Under the pieces are notes generated by a model, which saw only the letters and a list, made by a program, of their open reading frames with translations, did no database searches and was not told the DNA's origin. Below, one piece after another: positions 24,023 to 31,571 of a stretch of 64,000 nt of DNA (position 1 is its first letter; every line of letters begins with the position of its first letter). The position numbers and the translations under genes were made by a program. This stretch comes from Streptomyces sp. NBC_01275 (GTDB taxonomy: Bacteria; Actinomycetota; Actinomycetes; Streptomycetales; Streptomycetaceae): assembly GCF_026340655.1 (NCBI RefSeq), contig NZ_JAPEOZ010000001.1:1860001-1924000 (forward strand), given 5' to 3'.

Positions 24023-25591
24023 TCACGCGGAGACGCGGGACTCCGCGACTTCCCTGGGGGAAGGAACCTCCACGGCCGCCGCGGGCGACTCGCACTGCAT
24101 GATCCGCGGCAACCGCAACGCCATCACCGCGCCCAGCAGCAGCAACCCCGCGCTGACCAGCAGCGTGACATGCAGTCCGTGCACGAAAGAGTCCCGAGCC
24201 GTATGACGCAGGGCGACACCCGCCGGCCCCCCGAGCCGCCCGGCCACTTCATACGCCTCCCCCAGCGAATGCCCCGCCGCGGCCGACGCCGACGCCGGCA
24301 CCCCCGGCACGGACGTGAGTCCAGGCGCGTACGCCGCGTTCATCACGCTGCCCAGCAGCGCGATCCCGATCCCGGCCCCCAGCTGGTACGACGTCTCCCC
24401 GATCGCCGCCGCCCCGCCCGCCTGCTCCTGCGGAGCCTCGCTCAGCATCGACTCGTAAGCCGCGAAGAGCGTCGTCTCCAGACCGAAGCCCAGCAGCACG
24501 AACCCGAACAGCAGCAGCCCCGCGTTGTCCGTGCCGCCCATCGCGGTCAGCGTCAGCACCGCGACCGCCGTGAGGCAGAACCCCCCGCACACCATCCGCC
24601 GCGGCCCGAACCGCCGCAGCAGCCGCGCCCCCGCCAGCCCCGCCGCCATCGCGGCGAAGGTCAGCGGCAGCAGTCGCAGGCCCGTCTCCAGGGGGGAGAG
24701 ACCCAGCACCAGCTGGAGGTACTGCGCCGCGATGAGCTCCAGACCCACCAGCGCCAGCATCGCCAGCACGATGCAGCCCACGGAGGTGCTGAACGCCGGC
24801 CGCGAGAACATCCGCAGGTCCACCAGCGGCTGGGCGCGCCGCCGCTGACGTCGTACGAACAGCGCGACCAGCACCGCGCCGACCGCCAGCGGCAGCACGG
24901 TGAACGGCCCCAGCTCGCCGCCGCCCAGCCGCTTCACGCCGAGCACCACGCCGAACAGTCCGGCCGCCGCCATCAGCGCGCCGACCACGTCCCAGGGCCC
25001 GTCGCCCGCGCCCTTCGACTCGGGCAGCAGCAGCCGTCCGATCGGCAGGCTGACCAGCATCAACGGAATGTTGACGAGGAAGACCGAACCCCACCAGAAG
25101 TGCTCCAGCAGAAAGCCGCCGAGCAGCGGCCCGACTGCGGCGCCGACCGCGGCGACCGCGCTCCAGATGCCTATCGCGAGCGCCCGTTCGCGCCGGTCGG
25201 GGAAGACCTGCCGCAGGATCGACAGCGTCGCCGGCATGATCATCGCGCCGCCGACGCCGAGCAGCCCCCGCGCCACGATCAGGATCTGGGCCGTTCCGGC
25301 GAAGGCCGCCATCGCGGAGGCGACGCCGAACAGGGCGTACCCGAGCAGCAGGATCCGCCTGCGGCCCACCTTGTCGCCGAGCGTGCCGAACAGGATCAGC
25401 AGCGAGGCGCAGACCAGCGGATAGGTGTCGACGATCCAGAGCAGCTCGATCGCGCCGGGCCGGAGGTCCTCGGTGACGGCGGGCACCGCGACGTGCAGGA
25501 CGGTCGCGTCGACGGCGACCAGGAGCAGGCTGACGCACAGTACGACGAGGACGACCCAACGATTGGCTGCGGCCGTGGTCGTCCGGGACAT
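24023..25591 (-). CDS. MFS drug-resistance-type exporter (DHA2, 14 TM)
   Basis: A 522-aa proton antiporter of the EmrB/QacA (DHA2) group. The start is ATG 25591 (MSRTTTAAANRWVVLVVL) with GGGAGG seven bases upstream; the upstream extension is not protein-like. VDATVLHVAVPAVTEDL in helix 1 and LGDKVGRRRILLLGYALFG (motif A) after helix 2 are characteristic, and hydrophobic segments account for about 14 helices. The substrate is unknown. No regulator gene is adjacent, and the upstream neighbour is divergent. A weak hairpin after the stop (GCCGCCC at 23977 with GGGCGGC at 24001) could end the transcript. Confidence 0.87.
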   Translation of the reverse strand: MSRTTTAAANRWVVLVVLCVSLLLVAVDATVLHVAVPAVTEDLRPGAIELLWIVDTYPLVCASLLILFGTLGDKVGRRRILLLGYALFGVASAMAAFAGTAQILIVARGLLGVGGAMIMPATLSILRQVFPDRRERALAIGIWSAVAAVGAAVGPLLGGFLLEHFWWGSVFLVNIPLMLVSLPIGRLLLPESKGAGDGPWDVVGALMAAAGLFGVVLGVKRLGGGELGPFTVLPLAVGAVLVALFVRRQRRRAQPLVDLRMFSRPAFSTSVGCIVLAMLALVGLELIAAQYLQLVLGLSPLETGLRLLPLTFAAMAAGLAGARLLRRFGPRRMVCGGFCLTAVAVLTLTAMGGTDNAGLLLFGFVLLGFGLETTLFAAYESMLSEAPQEQAGGAAAIGETSYQLGAGIGIALLGSVMNAAYAPGLTSVPGVPASASAAAGHSLGEAYEVAGRLGGPAGVALRHTARDSFVHGLHVTLLVSAGLLLLGAVMALRLPRIMQCESPAAAVEVPSPREVAESRVSA

Positions 25592-25837
25592 GCGGATACC
25601 TCCCAGGTGATCCCTCGATCCGGCGGGCTCACGGGGTGGGGACTCCCCGCGACTACGGCCGGAGAGGAGCGGTGGTCTCCGGCCCGCGCAAACGAACACG
25701 AGTGGAACGCAGCGTACGCGAGTTCGCGCCGGGGCCACGTGGCGGACCTCTCACACTCCAAGGCGAACCCATGTGGCGTACGCCACTCCCCGCACCGCCG
25801 ACCGGGCCCGCCGCGCGCCCGGTCGATAATCGGGCCC

Positions 25838-27130
25838 GTGACCGATCCAGCGACGCGCGTAGCGCTCCCCTGCCCCCCGGCCCTGCGCCGGGCGGCCCCC
25901 GCTCTCCTGGGGTACGCGGCCGTGCGCGCCCTCGGCCTGCTCGCGCTCGCCCTCGGGAGCGCCGCCCGCGACAAGAGCGCGTACACGCTGCTGACCGCCC
26001 GCTGGGACGCCCTGTGGTACACGAGGGTCGCCGAGCTCGGATACGGCTACGAGGTCCGCCTGCCGAACGGCGACGTCCACTCCAACCTGGCCTTCTTCCC
26101 GCTGCTGCCCTGGCTGGAGCGGCTGCTGCACGCGGTGACCCCGCTGTCGTACGCCGACGCCGGATTCGTCGTCTCCCTGCTCGCCTCGCTCGCCGCGGCC
26201 TGGGGGATCTTCGCGGTCGCGGATCACGTCTACGGGCGCCGGGCGGGCGTGTGCACGGTGCTCGTGTGGGCCGTGCTGCCCGTCGGGATCGTGCAGTCGA
26301 TGGCGTACAGCGAGTCGCTGTTCACCGCGCTGGCCGCCTGGTCGCTGTACGCGGTGCTCACCGGCCGGTGGGTGACCGCGGGGCTGCTCGCCTCGTTGTC
26401 CGGTCTGACCCGGCCGGTGGGTCTCGCGGTGGTCGCGGCGGTGTGGACGGCGGGCGTGCTCTCGTTCTTCCCGAAGGGTTCCGTCTTCCGGAAGGGCTCG
26501 GTCTTCTCGAAGGGCTCGTTCGTGCGAACCCGCAGCGCGGCGCACGCGCCCGGCGCACGCACCCCTCTCAGCGCCCCGCTCCCGCCGCCGGACGCCTCTC
26601 CTCCGCGCGAACGCACGAGCGACAGCGCGCACCCCGCACGGCGCGCCCTCGGTCTCCTCCTCGCGCCCCTCGGTGCCGTCGGCTACGTCCTCTGGGTCGG
26701 GCACCGCACCGGCGAGGGCCCTCTCGGCTACCTCCACGTCCAGGCGGGCTGGCGCAACGGGTTCGACGGCGGCTACGCCTTCGCCCGCTTCGTCGCCGCC
26801 AAGTTCACGTCCTTCCCGTCGGCACTGGCCGGTCTGGCTCTGATAGTGGGCGTCGCCCTGCTGATCCGGCTGTACGTCGTCTGCGTACGGCAGCGCCAGC
26901 CGCTCCCCCTGCTGGTGTACGCCGGCGTGGTCCTCGCGCTCGCCCTGTGCGCGTCGAGCTACTTCGGCTCGAAACCGCGCCTGCTGCTCCCCGCGTTCCC
27001 CCTGCTGCTGCCCCCGGCCCTGGCCCTGGCCCGGCTGCGGACGTCCAGGTCGGCGCCGGTCGTGGCGTGCGTCGCGGTCGCCTCGGCCGTGTACGGCGCG
27101 TGGTGGCTGAACGGCTCCGGTCCCCCCTGA
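25838..27130 (+). CDS. PIG-V-like membrane mannosyltransferase
   Basis: A 430-aa polytopic GT-C-type glycosyltransferase resembling PIG-V/Mannosyltransf_2 proteins, expected to use a polyprenyl-phosphate sugar on the outer face of the membrane. The start is GTG 25838 (VTDPATRVALP). The first loop ARWDALWYTRVAELGYGYEV, the NLAFFPLLPWLERLL segment and AYSESLFTALAAW are family signatures, and SGLTRPVGLAV follows. About ten hydrophobic segments are present. An unusual loop at about 207-222 repeats KGSVF/KGSF units (FFPKGSVFRKGSVFSKGSF). No SD sequence is obvious, so it may be leaderless. Acceptor unknown. Confidence 0.78.
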   Translation: MTDPATRVALPCPPALRRAAPALLGYAAVRALGLLALALGSAARDKSAYTLLTARWDALWYTRVAELGYGYEVRLPNGDVHSNLAFFPLLPWLERLLHAVTPLSYADAGFVVSLLASLAAAWGIFAVADHVYGRRAGVCTVLVWAVLPVGIVQSMAYSESLFTALAAWSLYAVLTGRWVTAGLLASLSGLTRPVGLAVVAAVWTAGVLSFFPKGSVFRKGSVFSKGSFVRTRSAAHAPGARTPLSAPLPPPDASPPRERTSDSAHPARRALGLLLAPLGAVGYVLWVGHRTGEGPLGYLHVQAGWRNGFDGGYAFARFVAAKFTSFPSALAGLALIVGVALLIRLYVVCVRQRQPLPLLVYAGVVLALALCASSYFGSKPRLLLPAFPLLLPPALALARLRTSRSAPVVACVAVASAVYGAWWLNGSGPP

Positions 27131-27398
27131 CCCGCCCGACGACCGGACGACCCCGGCCATGATCGACTGGCCGCCCCCGGACCGGTCGGATAATGGCAGT
27201 CAATCTCCGGGTGAACTCATTCATAAGTTCCCTAAAACTATCCCTTGGAATGATCAAAGGAATTGAAGGGAAGCGTGTTCGAGGATTACCGATTCCGTAG
27301 GAATTAACGCCCTTCTGAGAGCAATCCCACATCACATCGTCATCACAAACCAGCGGAATCGGCCGGGTCCAGAGCTCACTCGCTGTAACGTCGTTTAG
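27131..27398. promoter_or_regulatory. A+T-rich leader upstream of the PAP2 gene
   Basis: This 268-base interval has no gene and is clearly richer in A and T than its surroundings (for example 27215-27300). It must hold the promoter of the PAP2 gene. TGTAACGT around 27384-27391 would be a -10-like box if transcription starts at the GTG itself. Confidence 0.45.
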
Positions 27399-28460
27399 GT
27401 GCGTACCGAACGAAACCTCACCCGTCTGGACCGGGTGTTCGCCAGGCTCGACCGTGAGCCGGAACGACCGGCCCACATCGACGTGCCGAAGATGAGCAGG
27501 CACCGGGTCGCCCTGCTCTCCGCGACCCTGGCCTTCTATCTGGCGATCGTGTGGCTCATCGTGGTCACCTCGTGGCTGGTCCGCCTCGACTGGCAGGTCA
27601 TGTTCTTCCGGCCGTACCAGCAGTGGCCGGAGATCCACGCGTTCCTCGACTACTACGTGGTCCTCGGCCAGCGCGGCCCGACCGCCGTGATGGTCGCGGC
27701 CTGGCTCGGCTGGAGATCCTGGCGTCAGCACACCCTGCGCCCGCTGCTGACCCTGGGCGCCTCGCTGCTGCTGCTGAACATCACCGTCGGCGCCGCCAAG
27801 CTCGGCATGGGCCGGCTCGGCCCCCACTACGCGACAACCATCGGCGCCAACGAGATGGGCCTGGGCGGCGATATATTCCCCAGCGGCCACACCGCCAACG
27901 CGGTCGTGACCTGGGGAATCCTGGCGTATCTGGCCTCCACCCCGAGAGCCCGGCGCTGGCTGTCCGCGGTCTCCGCGGTGGTCTCGCTCGGCGTCGGCCT
28001 CACCACCGTCTACCTCGGTACGCACTGGCTGAGCGACGTGGTGCTGGGCTGGGCGGCCGGCCTGCTGGTCCTGCTGGCCCTGCCCTGGTGCGAGCCGCTG
28101 ATCGCCCGCGCCGAGGTCCGGATCCTCGACCTGCGCGACCGCTGGCGCGACCGCCGCACGGCCCCCTCCCCCGTCCTCGAACCGACGCGGGCGGGCAGCC
28201 CCGCACCGCCCGCCCCGGTCGCCGTGCCCGTCTCCTTCAAGCCGCGCACCGCACCCCAGGACGAGGAGGCCCCCGCGGCCCGCGAGACGGTCACGGCCGC
28301 CCGTTCGCCCCGTGCGCCGGCCTATCTCGCGCCGGGCCCGCACTCGGCCCGCTCCGAGCGCACCCCGGTCACCCCGATCGGCAGCCGCCGGCCGCCCCAC
28401 TCCGACCGCCTCCCGCGCGGTACGACCGCCTCGGCGGCCCGCCCCCTCACCGGCGGCTGA
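27399..28460 (+). CDS. PAP2-family membrane phosphatase
   Basis: A 353-aa integral membrane lipid phosphatase of the PAP2 family, probably acting on a polyprenyl or phosphatidic substrate at the outer membrane face. Phosphatase motifs are KLGMGRLGP (motif 1, with conserved Arg), PSGHTANAV (motif 2, His) and YLGTHWLSDVVLGW (motif 3, His and Asp). Five to six hydrophobic helices lie between 40 and 235. Residues 250-353 are a Pro/Ala-rich cytoplasmic tail without known domains. The start is GTG 27399 with no ribosome-binding sequence, suggesting a leaderless message. A strong terminator follows. Confidence 0.85.
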   Translation: MRTERNLTRLDRVFARLDREPERPAHIDVPKMSRHRVALLSATLAFYLAIVWLIVVTSWLVRLDWQVMFFRPYQQWPEIHAFLDYYVVLGQRGPTAVMVAAWLGWRSWRQHTLRPLLTLGASLLLLNITVGAAKLGMGRLGPHYATTIGANEMGLGGDIFPSGHTANAVVTWGILAYLASTPRARRWLSAVSAVVSLGVGLTTVYLGTHWLSDVVLGWAAGLLVLLALPWCEPLIARAEVRILDLRDRWRDRRTAPSPVLEPTRAGSPAPPAPVAVPVSFKPRTAPQDEEAPAARETVTAARSPRAPAYLAPGPHSARSERTPVTPIGSRRPPHSDRLPRGTTASAARPLTGG

Positions 28461-28508
28461 CCTCCCGAAACGGCGGGACCCCGGTACGCACAGCCCGGTC
28501 CCGCACGG

Positions 28509-28548
28509 CGAAGGCCCCGGTTCCTGATCCCAGGAACCGGGGCCTTCG
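28509..28548. terminator. Bidirectional terminator after the PAP2 gene
   Basis: An 18-bp perfect stem (28509-28526 with 28531-28548; core CCCCGGTTCCTG) closes a 4-base loop. It lies between the convergent PAP2 and I78 inhibitor genes and could serve both. Confidence 0.85.
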
Positions 28549-28566
28549 TCGTGGTGCTCGTTCCGT

Positions 28567-28782
28567 TCAGCCCTTCCAGGCCCGCGCCACTCGCCCGGCC
28601 CGCACCTCGAAGTTCAGCCGCCCGAAGCGGTACTCCATGGTGACGATCGCCCCGGGCTCCAGCGAGCGCACGGACGACCACCCCCGTTCCCGGGCGAGAC
28701 GCTCGGCCCGCTCGGCGTCGAGGCCGACATATCCGTCCGGACTGTCCTGGGGCTCCGCTGGCGGAGTGGGATTCGGTGCCAT
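28567..28782 (-). CDS. I78-type protease inhibitor family protein
   Basis: A 71-aa protein resembling peptidase inhibitor family I78: GWSSVRSLEPGAIVTMEYRF followed by GRLNFEVRAGRVARAWKG matches the W..VR.L.PG..VT.DYR..RLN pattern. The usual C-terminal Cys is missing (ends AWKG). There is no signal peptide, so it would act in the cytoplasm unless exported otherwise. It ends 18 bases after a shared terminator. Inhibition of a serine protease is inferred from family, not shown. Confidence 0.65.
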   Translation of the reverse strand: MAPNPTPPAEPQDSPDGYVGLDAERAERLARERGWSSVRSLEPGAIVTMEYRFGRLNFEVRAGRVARAWKG

Positions 28783-29124
28783 ACCGCCACGCTAGGCCGC
28801 GAGCCGCCCGCCGGGAACCCCGAAGCGACGATGTGGATCACTCCGGTCACACTTCTGTCACAGGATCACGACACACGTTTCGGTCGAACTCCGTCACACG
28901 TACGAGCGGTTCCGGACTCCTTACGCAGGCCTTCCGCACACATTCGAACGCAATTTCCGCGTGTCGCGACGACGCTTCGAAAAACCCGCCGGAAAGCGCC
29001 CGAAGAACCGCCCCGGACGCCGTTCCATTCCGATTCCGGCGCCGGCCCGCGATAACTGACGCCTCATAGGAAATGCACGGCTTCCCCACACAACCTCCGC
29101 CGACCCCGACCGGTCCGCTCCGCC
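28783..29124. other. Gene-free interval upstream of the I78 gene
   Basis: A 342-base interval between the end of the substrate-binding-protein gene and the start of the I78 gene, both on the minus strand. It should contain the I78 promoter and the transport gene's terminator, but neither is clear. No ORF with credible codon use was found. Confidence 0.5.
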
Positions 29125-30405
29125 CTACGGCGGGTACGGCAGTTGCGGCACGTCGAAGCAGGTGTCCGTCATCTCCCCCTGCGAGACCCACCCCCTGCCG
29201 TCCTCCCAGCGCGCCACCGACAGACACGTCCGCCGGGTCCCCGGCGGCCGCGCCAGCCGCTCGAAGCGCACCGGGAGCAGCAGTCCGTCGGCGGTGAAGC
29301 CCTCGCTGTGGTCCATGAAGTCGTCGACGCACGCGCGCGTGACGCCGTCCCCGGCGCACGCCCTGGCCGCCTCCGTGAACCACATCGCGGCCGCCCACCC
29401 CTCCAGCTGCCACTGCGAGTGCGTCTTCAGGCCCGCGGTGGCCTCCCGGAACTCCCGTACGGCCGGCTGCGAGACGTCCTCGTAGTCGCGGCTCGATCCG
29501 GTCGCCCACAGGGCGTTGCGGCAGTTCGGGGAGTCCTTGTAGTCCTCGGGAACCGTGGACGTCCAGTTCTGTACGTTCGTCACCTTGGCGGTGACCTTCG
29601 CGCCCACCTCGTCCATCGCCTCGCACAGGCGCGCGTTGCCGTGCGTGTCGAGGGCGTCGAAGACCAGGTCGGCTCCCTGGTCCTTCAGGTCGGCCGCGGC
29701 GGCGCGGAAGTTCGGCAGCGCGAAGTCGACCTGCTCGCTGACGACCCGGTAGCCCTCGGCCTTCAGACCGCGTGCGACGAGCCGGGCGTAGGCGGCGGAC
29801 GCGGCCTGGTTGTAGGAGACGACGGCGGCCGTACGGGCGCCCTGCTCGCGCTTGAAGTAGCGGTAGACCTCGGTGCCGCCGTACAGCAGCCCGTCCCAGC
29901 CCGGGGCGCCGGCGCGGGGCGCGAGGCTGCCGTAGACGCCGTACAGGTGCGGCCAGGTGTCGTAGGCGGCCCCGATGGGCTGTCCGCCGATGTCGGGCAC
30001 GCGCGCGTGGGAGACACGGGAGGCACCCGCGTAGTCGAGGGCGGTGGTGGCGACCAGGGCGACGACCTTGTCCTCGTCGATCAGCCGGTGCACACAGGCG
30101 TTGTTCCCGACGCCGCTGCCGCCGTCGTCGCACAGCCGCACCTCGACCTGGCGGCCGTCGACGCCCCCGCGCGCGTCGAGCCGCTCGAAGTAGGCCCGCG
30201 CGCCGTCGCGGGGGCCGGTGAAGGCGCTGCCGCCGACGGGGCTGGTGGCGCTGGTGATGACGCCCACCCGGATCGCCGACCGCGCGGGAGCCCGGGTGGG
30301 CGCGAAGTCGCTCTCCGGGAGCCGGCTGCCGCAGGCCGCGCTCAGCAGGAGCAGCAGCGCCGCGGCGGCGGTCTCAGCAGCCCGGAGCCGCCGACGAGGC
30401 CGCAT
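29125..30405 (-). CDS. Branched-chain amino acid/urea-type ABC substrate-binding lipoprotein
   Basis: A 426-aa periplasmic-type type-1 binding protein tethered as a lipoprotein (lipobox LSAAC, Cys25). The fold begins IRVGVITSATSPVGGSAFTG and continues with GPRDGARAYFERLDARGGVD, GRQVEVRLCDDGG and ALVATTALDYAGASRVSHAR, as in LivJ/LivK/UrtA-like proteins. It should feed the fused permease/ATPase system encoded divergently at 31572-35038. Its ATG lies inside the end of the upstream lipoprotein gene (32-base overlap), implying coupled translation. Five extra cysteines in the mature chain suggest disulfides. The ligand cannot be assigned. Confidence 0.82.
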   Translation of the reverse strand: MRPRRRLRAAETAAAALLLLLSAACGSRLPESDFAPTRAPARSAIRVGVITSATSPVGGSAFTGPRDGARAYFERLDARGGVDGRQVEVRLCDDGGSGVGNNACVHRLIDEDKVVALVATTALDYAGASRVSHARVPDIGGQPIGAAYDTWPHLYGVYGSLAPRAGAPGWDGLLYGGTEVYRYFKREQGARTAAVVSYNQAASAAYARLVARGLKAEGYRVVSEQVDFALPNFRAAAADLKDQGADLVFDALDTHGNARLCEAMDEVGAKVTAKVTNVQNWTSTVPEDYKDSPNCRNALWATGSSRDYEDVSQPAVREFREATAGLKTHSQWQLEGWAAAMWFTEAARACAGDGVTRACVDDFMDHSEGFTADGLLLPVRFERLARPPGTRRTCLSVARWEDGRGWVSQGEMTDTCFDVPQLPYPP

Positions 30406-30934
30406 CTCCGCTCAACCGGACCAGCGCGCACAGTGTGTTGACGGACACCTTCCAGACGCCGTCCTGCTCGACGGCCGTCCCCGAAGCGCCCGGCAGGGCG
30501 GTCGCGCCGTTCAGCGTGAGGTCGTACGTCACGGTCGCCCCGGTCGGCCCGGTGAACTCGACCTTTTCGACCTTCGCCGCGACCTGTCCGCCGCGCTGGT
30601 CACCGCTGAACGCCTCCAGCACCGGGCCCATCTGCTCGCCGTTCTCCAGCAGGGCCTGCTTGTCCTCGGCGGAGGTGGCCGGGTCGAAGAACTTCACCCA
30701 GTTCTGCCGGATCCGCTGCTCGGCGGCCGCAGGGTCGGCGGGCGCGGTGCCGGACGCGGCGGCGCTCTTCGACGTCTGCGGGGCGGTGCCGGCCTCGGCG
30801 CCTCCGTTGCCGCCGCCGTCGCCGCACGCCGTGAGCGCCGGGGCGAGCACGAGGACGAGGACGGCCGCCAACGCGCCGCTCGCCCGCCGTGCGTTCCCCC
30901 GCCTGCGGTCGCTCCCGAGAACCATCTGGCTCAC
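30374..30934 (-). CDS. Small secreted lipoprotein, low-molecular-weight antigen-like
   Basis: About 186 aa from GTG 30934 (GTG 30937 or ATG 30925 are alternatives; none has a good ribosome site). A signal peptide ends in the lipobox LTAC with Cys37, followed by a Gly/Ser/Ala linker (38-70) and a compact domain IRQNWVKFFDPATSAEDKQA then VEFTGPTGATVTYDLTLNG, resembling secreted actinobacterial antigens of unknown function. The last 32 bases overlap the start of the substrate-binding-protein gene. It is divergent from the transporter operon. A role as accessory subunit of the transporter is possible but unproven. Confidence 0.72.
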   Translation of the reverse strand: MSQMVLGSDRRRGNARRASGALAAVLVLVLAPALTACGDGGGNGGAEAGTAPQTSKSAAASGTAPADPAAAEQRIRQNWVKFFDPATSAEDKQALLENGEQMGPVLEAFSGDQRGGQVAAKVEKVEFTGPTGATVTYDLTLNGATALPGASGTAVEQDGVWKVSVNTLCALVRLSGDAASSAAPGC

Positions 30935-31069
30935 CACCGGGTGTCGGTCCGGGCCATGGCCGCCCGGTGCTTTCAGGGTCAGCTTCCAGAAGGCATAGTG
31001 CAAGTCCGTCGGCGAACCCGAAACTGCGGACAGGCGCATGCGCGAAGACCCGACCTGTGGGAGCCAGTG

Positions 31070-31561
31070 ATGCGGACAGCGCGACTGCGGACCATGCAGC
31101 CCGTCCTGCGGACCACGCACCCCGTCCTGTGGGCCGGCTGGGCCGCGGTCGCCGTCGGCGCGGTGCTGTGCGCGGTCGGCTGGTACGGCGTCTCCGGCGA
31201 GCGCTACGCCGCCCGGCAGCTGCCCTACCTCGCCTCCTGCACGATCCCCGGCGCGGCGCTGCTCGTCGCCGGGGCGGTCCTGCTCACCTATGGCCGCACC
31301 GCCGTGGCCACCGCGCGCGTGGAGGAGCTGTACGGCCTGCTGGTGGCCGCCGATCCGGCGCCGCCGCAGGAGCCCGCGGCGAGCGCGCCCCTCGCGGTCA
31401 GCGGCGAGCTGCGGATGGTGCCCGGCGGCACGCTGTGGCACCGCGCGGACTGCCCGCTGGTCGCCGGGAAGGCGACCGCGGTGCCGGTGGACGGCACGCT
31501 GCTGGCGAGCGGCGACCTCGACCCGTGCCCCATCTGCGAGCCCGACCACGCCGACGGATGA
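31070..31561 (+). CDS. Membrane protein with Ada-like zinc motif, transporter operon
   Basis: A 163-aa protein with two hydrophobic helices (about 20-42 and 60-85) and a cytoplasmic C-terminal segment reading LWHRADCPLVAGKA ... DLDPCPICEP. His124, Cys128, Cys153 and Cys156 have the spacing style of Ada-type zinc-binding modules. The ATG follows GGGAG. It precedes the fused permease gene by 10 bases, so the two are co-transcribed. No known transporter has such a subunit that I recall; a regulatory or assembly role is inferred. Confidence 0.6.
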   Translation: MRTARLRTMQPVLRTTHPVLWAGWAAVAVGAVLCAVGWYGVSGERYAARQLPYLASCTIPGAALLVAGAVLLTYGRTAVATARVEELYGLLVAADPAPPQEPAASAPLAVSGELRMVPGGTLWHRADCPLVAGKATAVPVDGTLLASGDLDPCPICEPDHADG

Positions 31562-31571
31562 GGGCCCTCTG

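Noticed and set aside
24014..25837. Long plus-strand frame leading into the mannosyltransferase
   Set aside because: The part before the GTG at 25838 is opposite the MFS gene and reads as His/Arg/Gln-rich noise; only the 3' part is protein-like.
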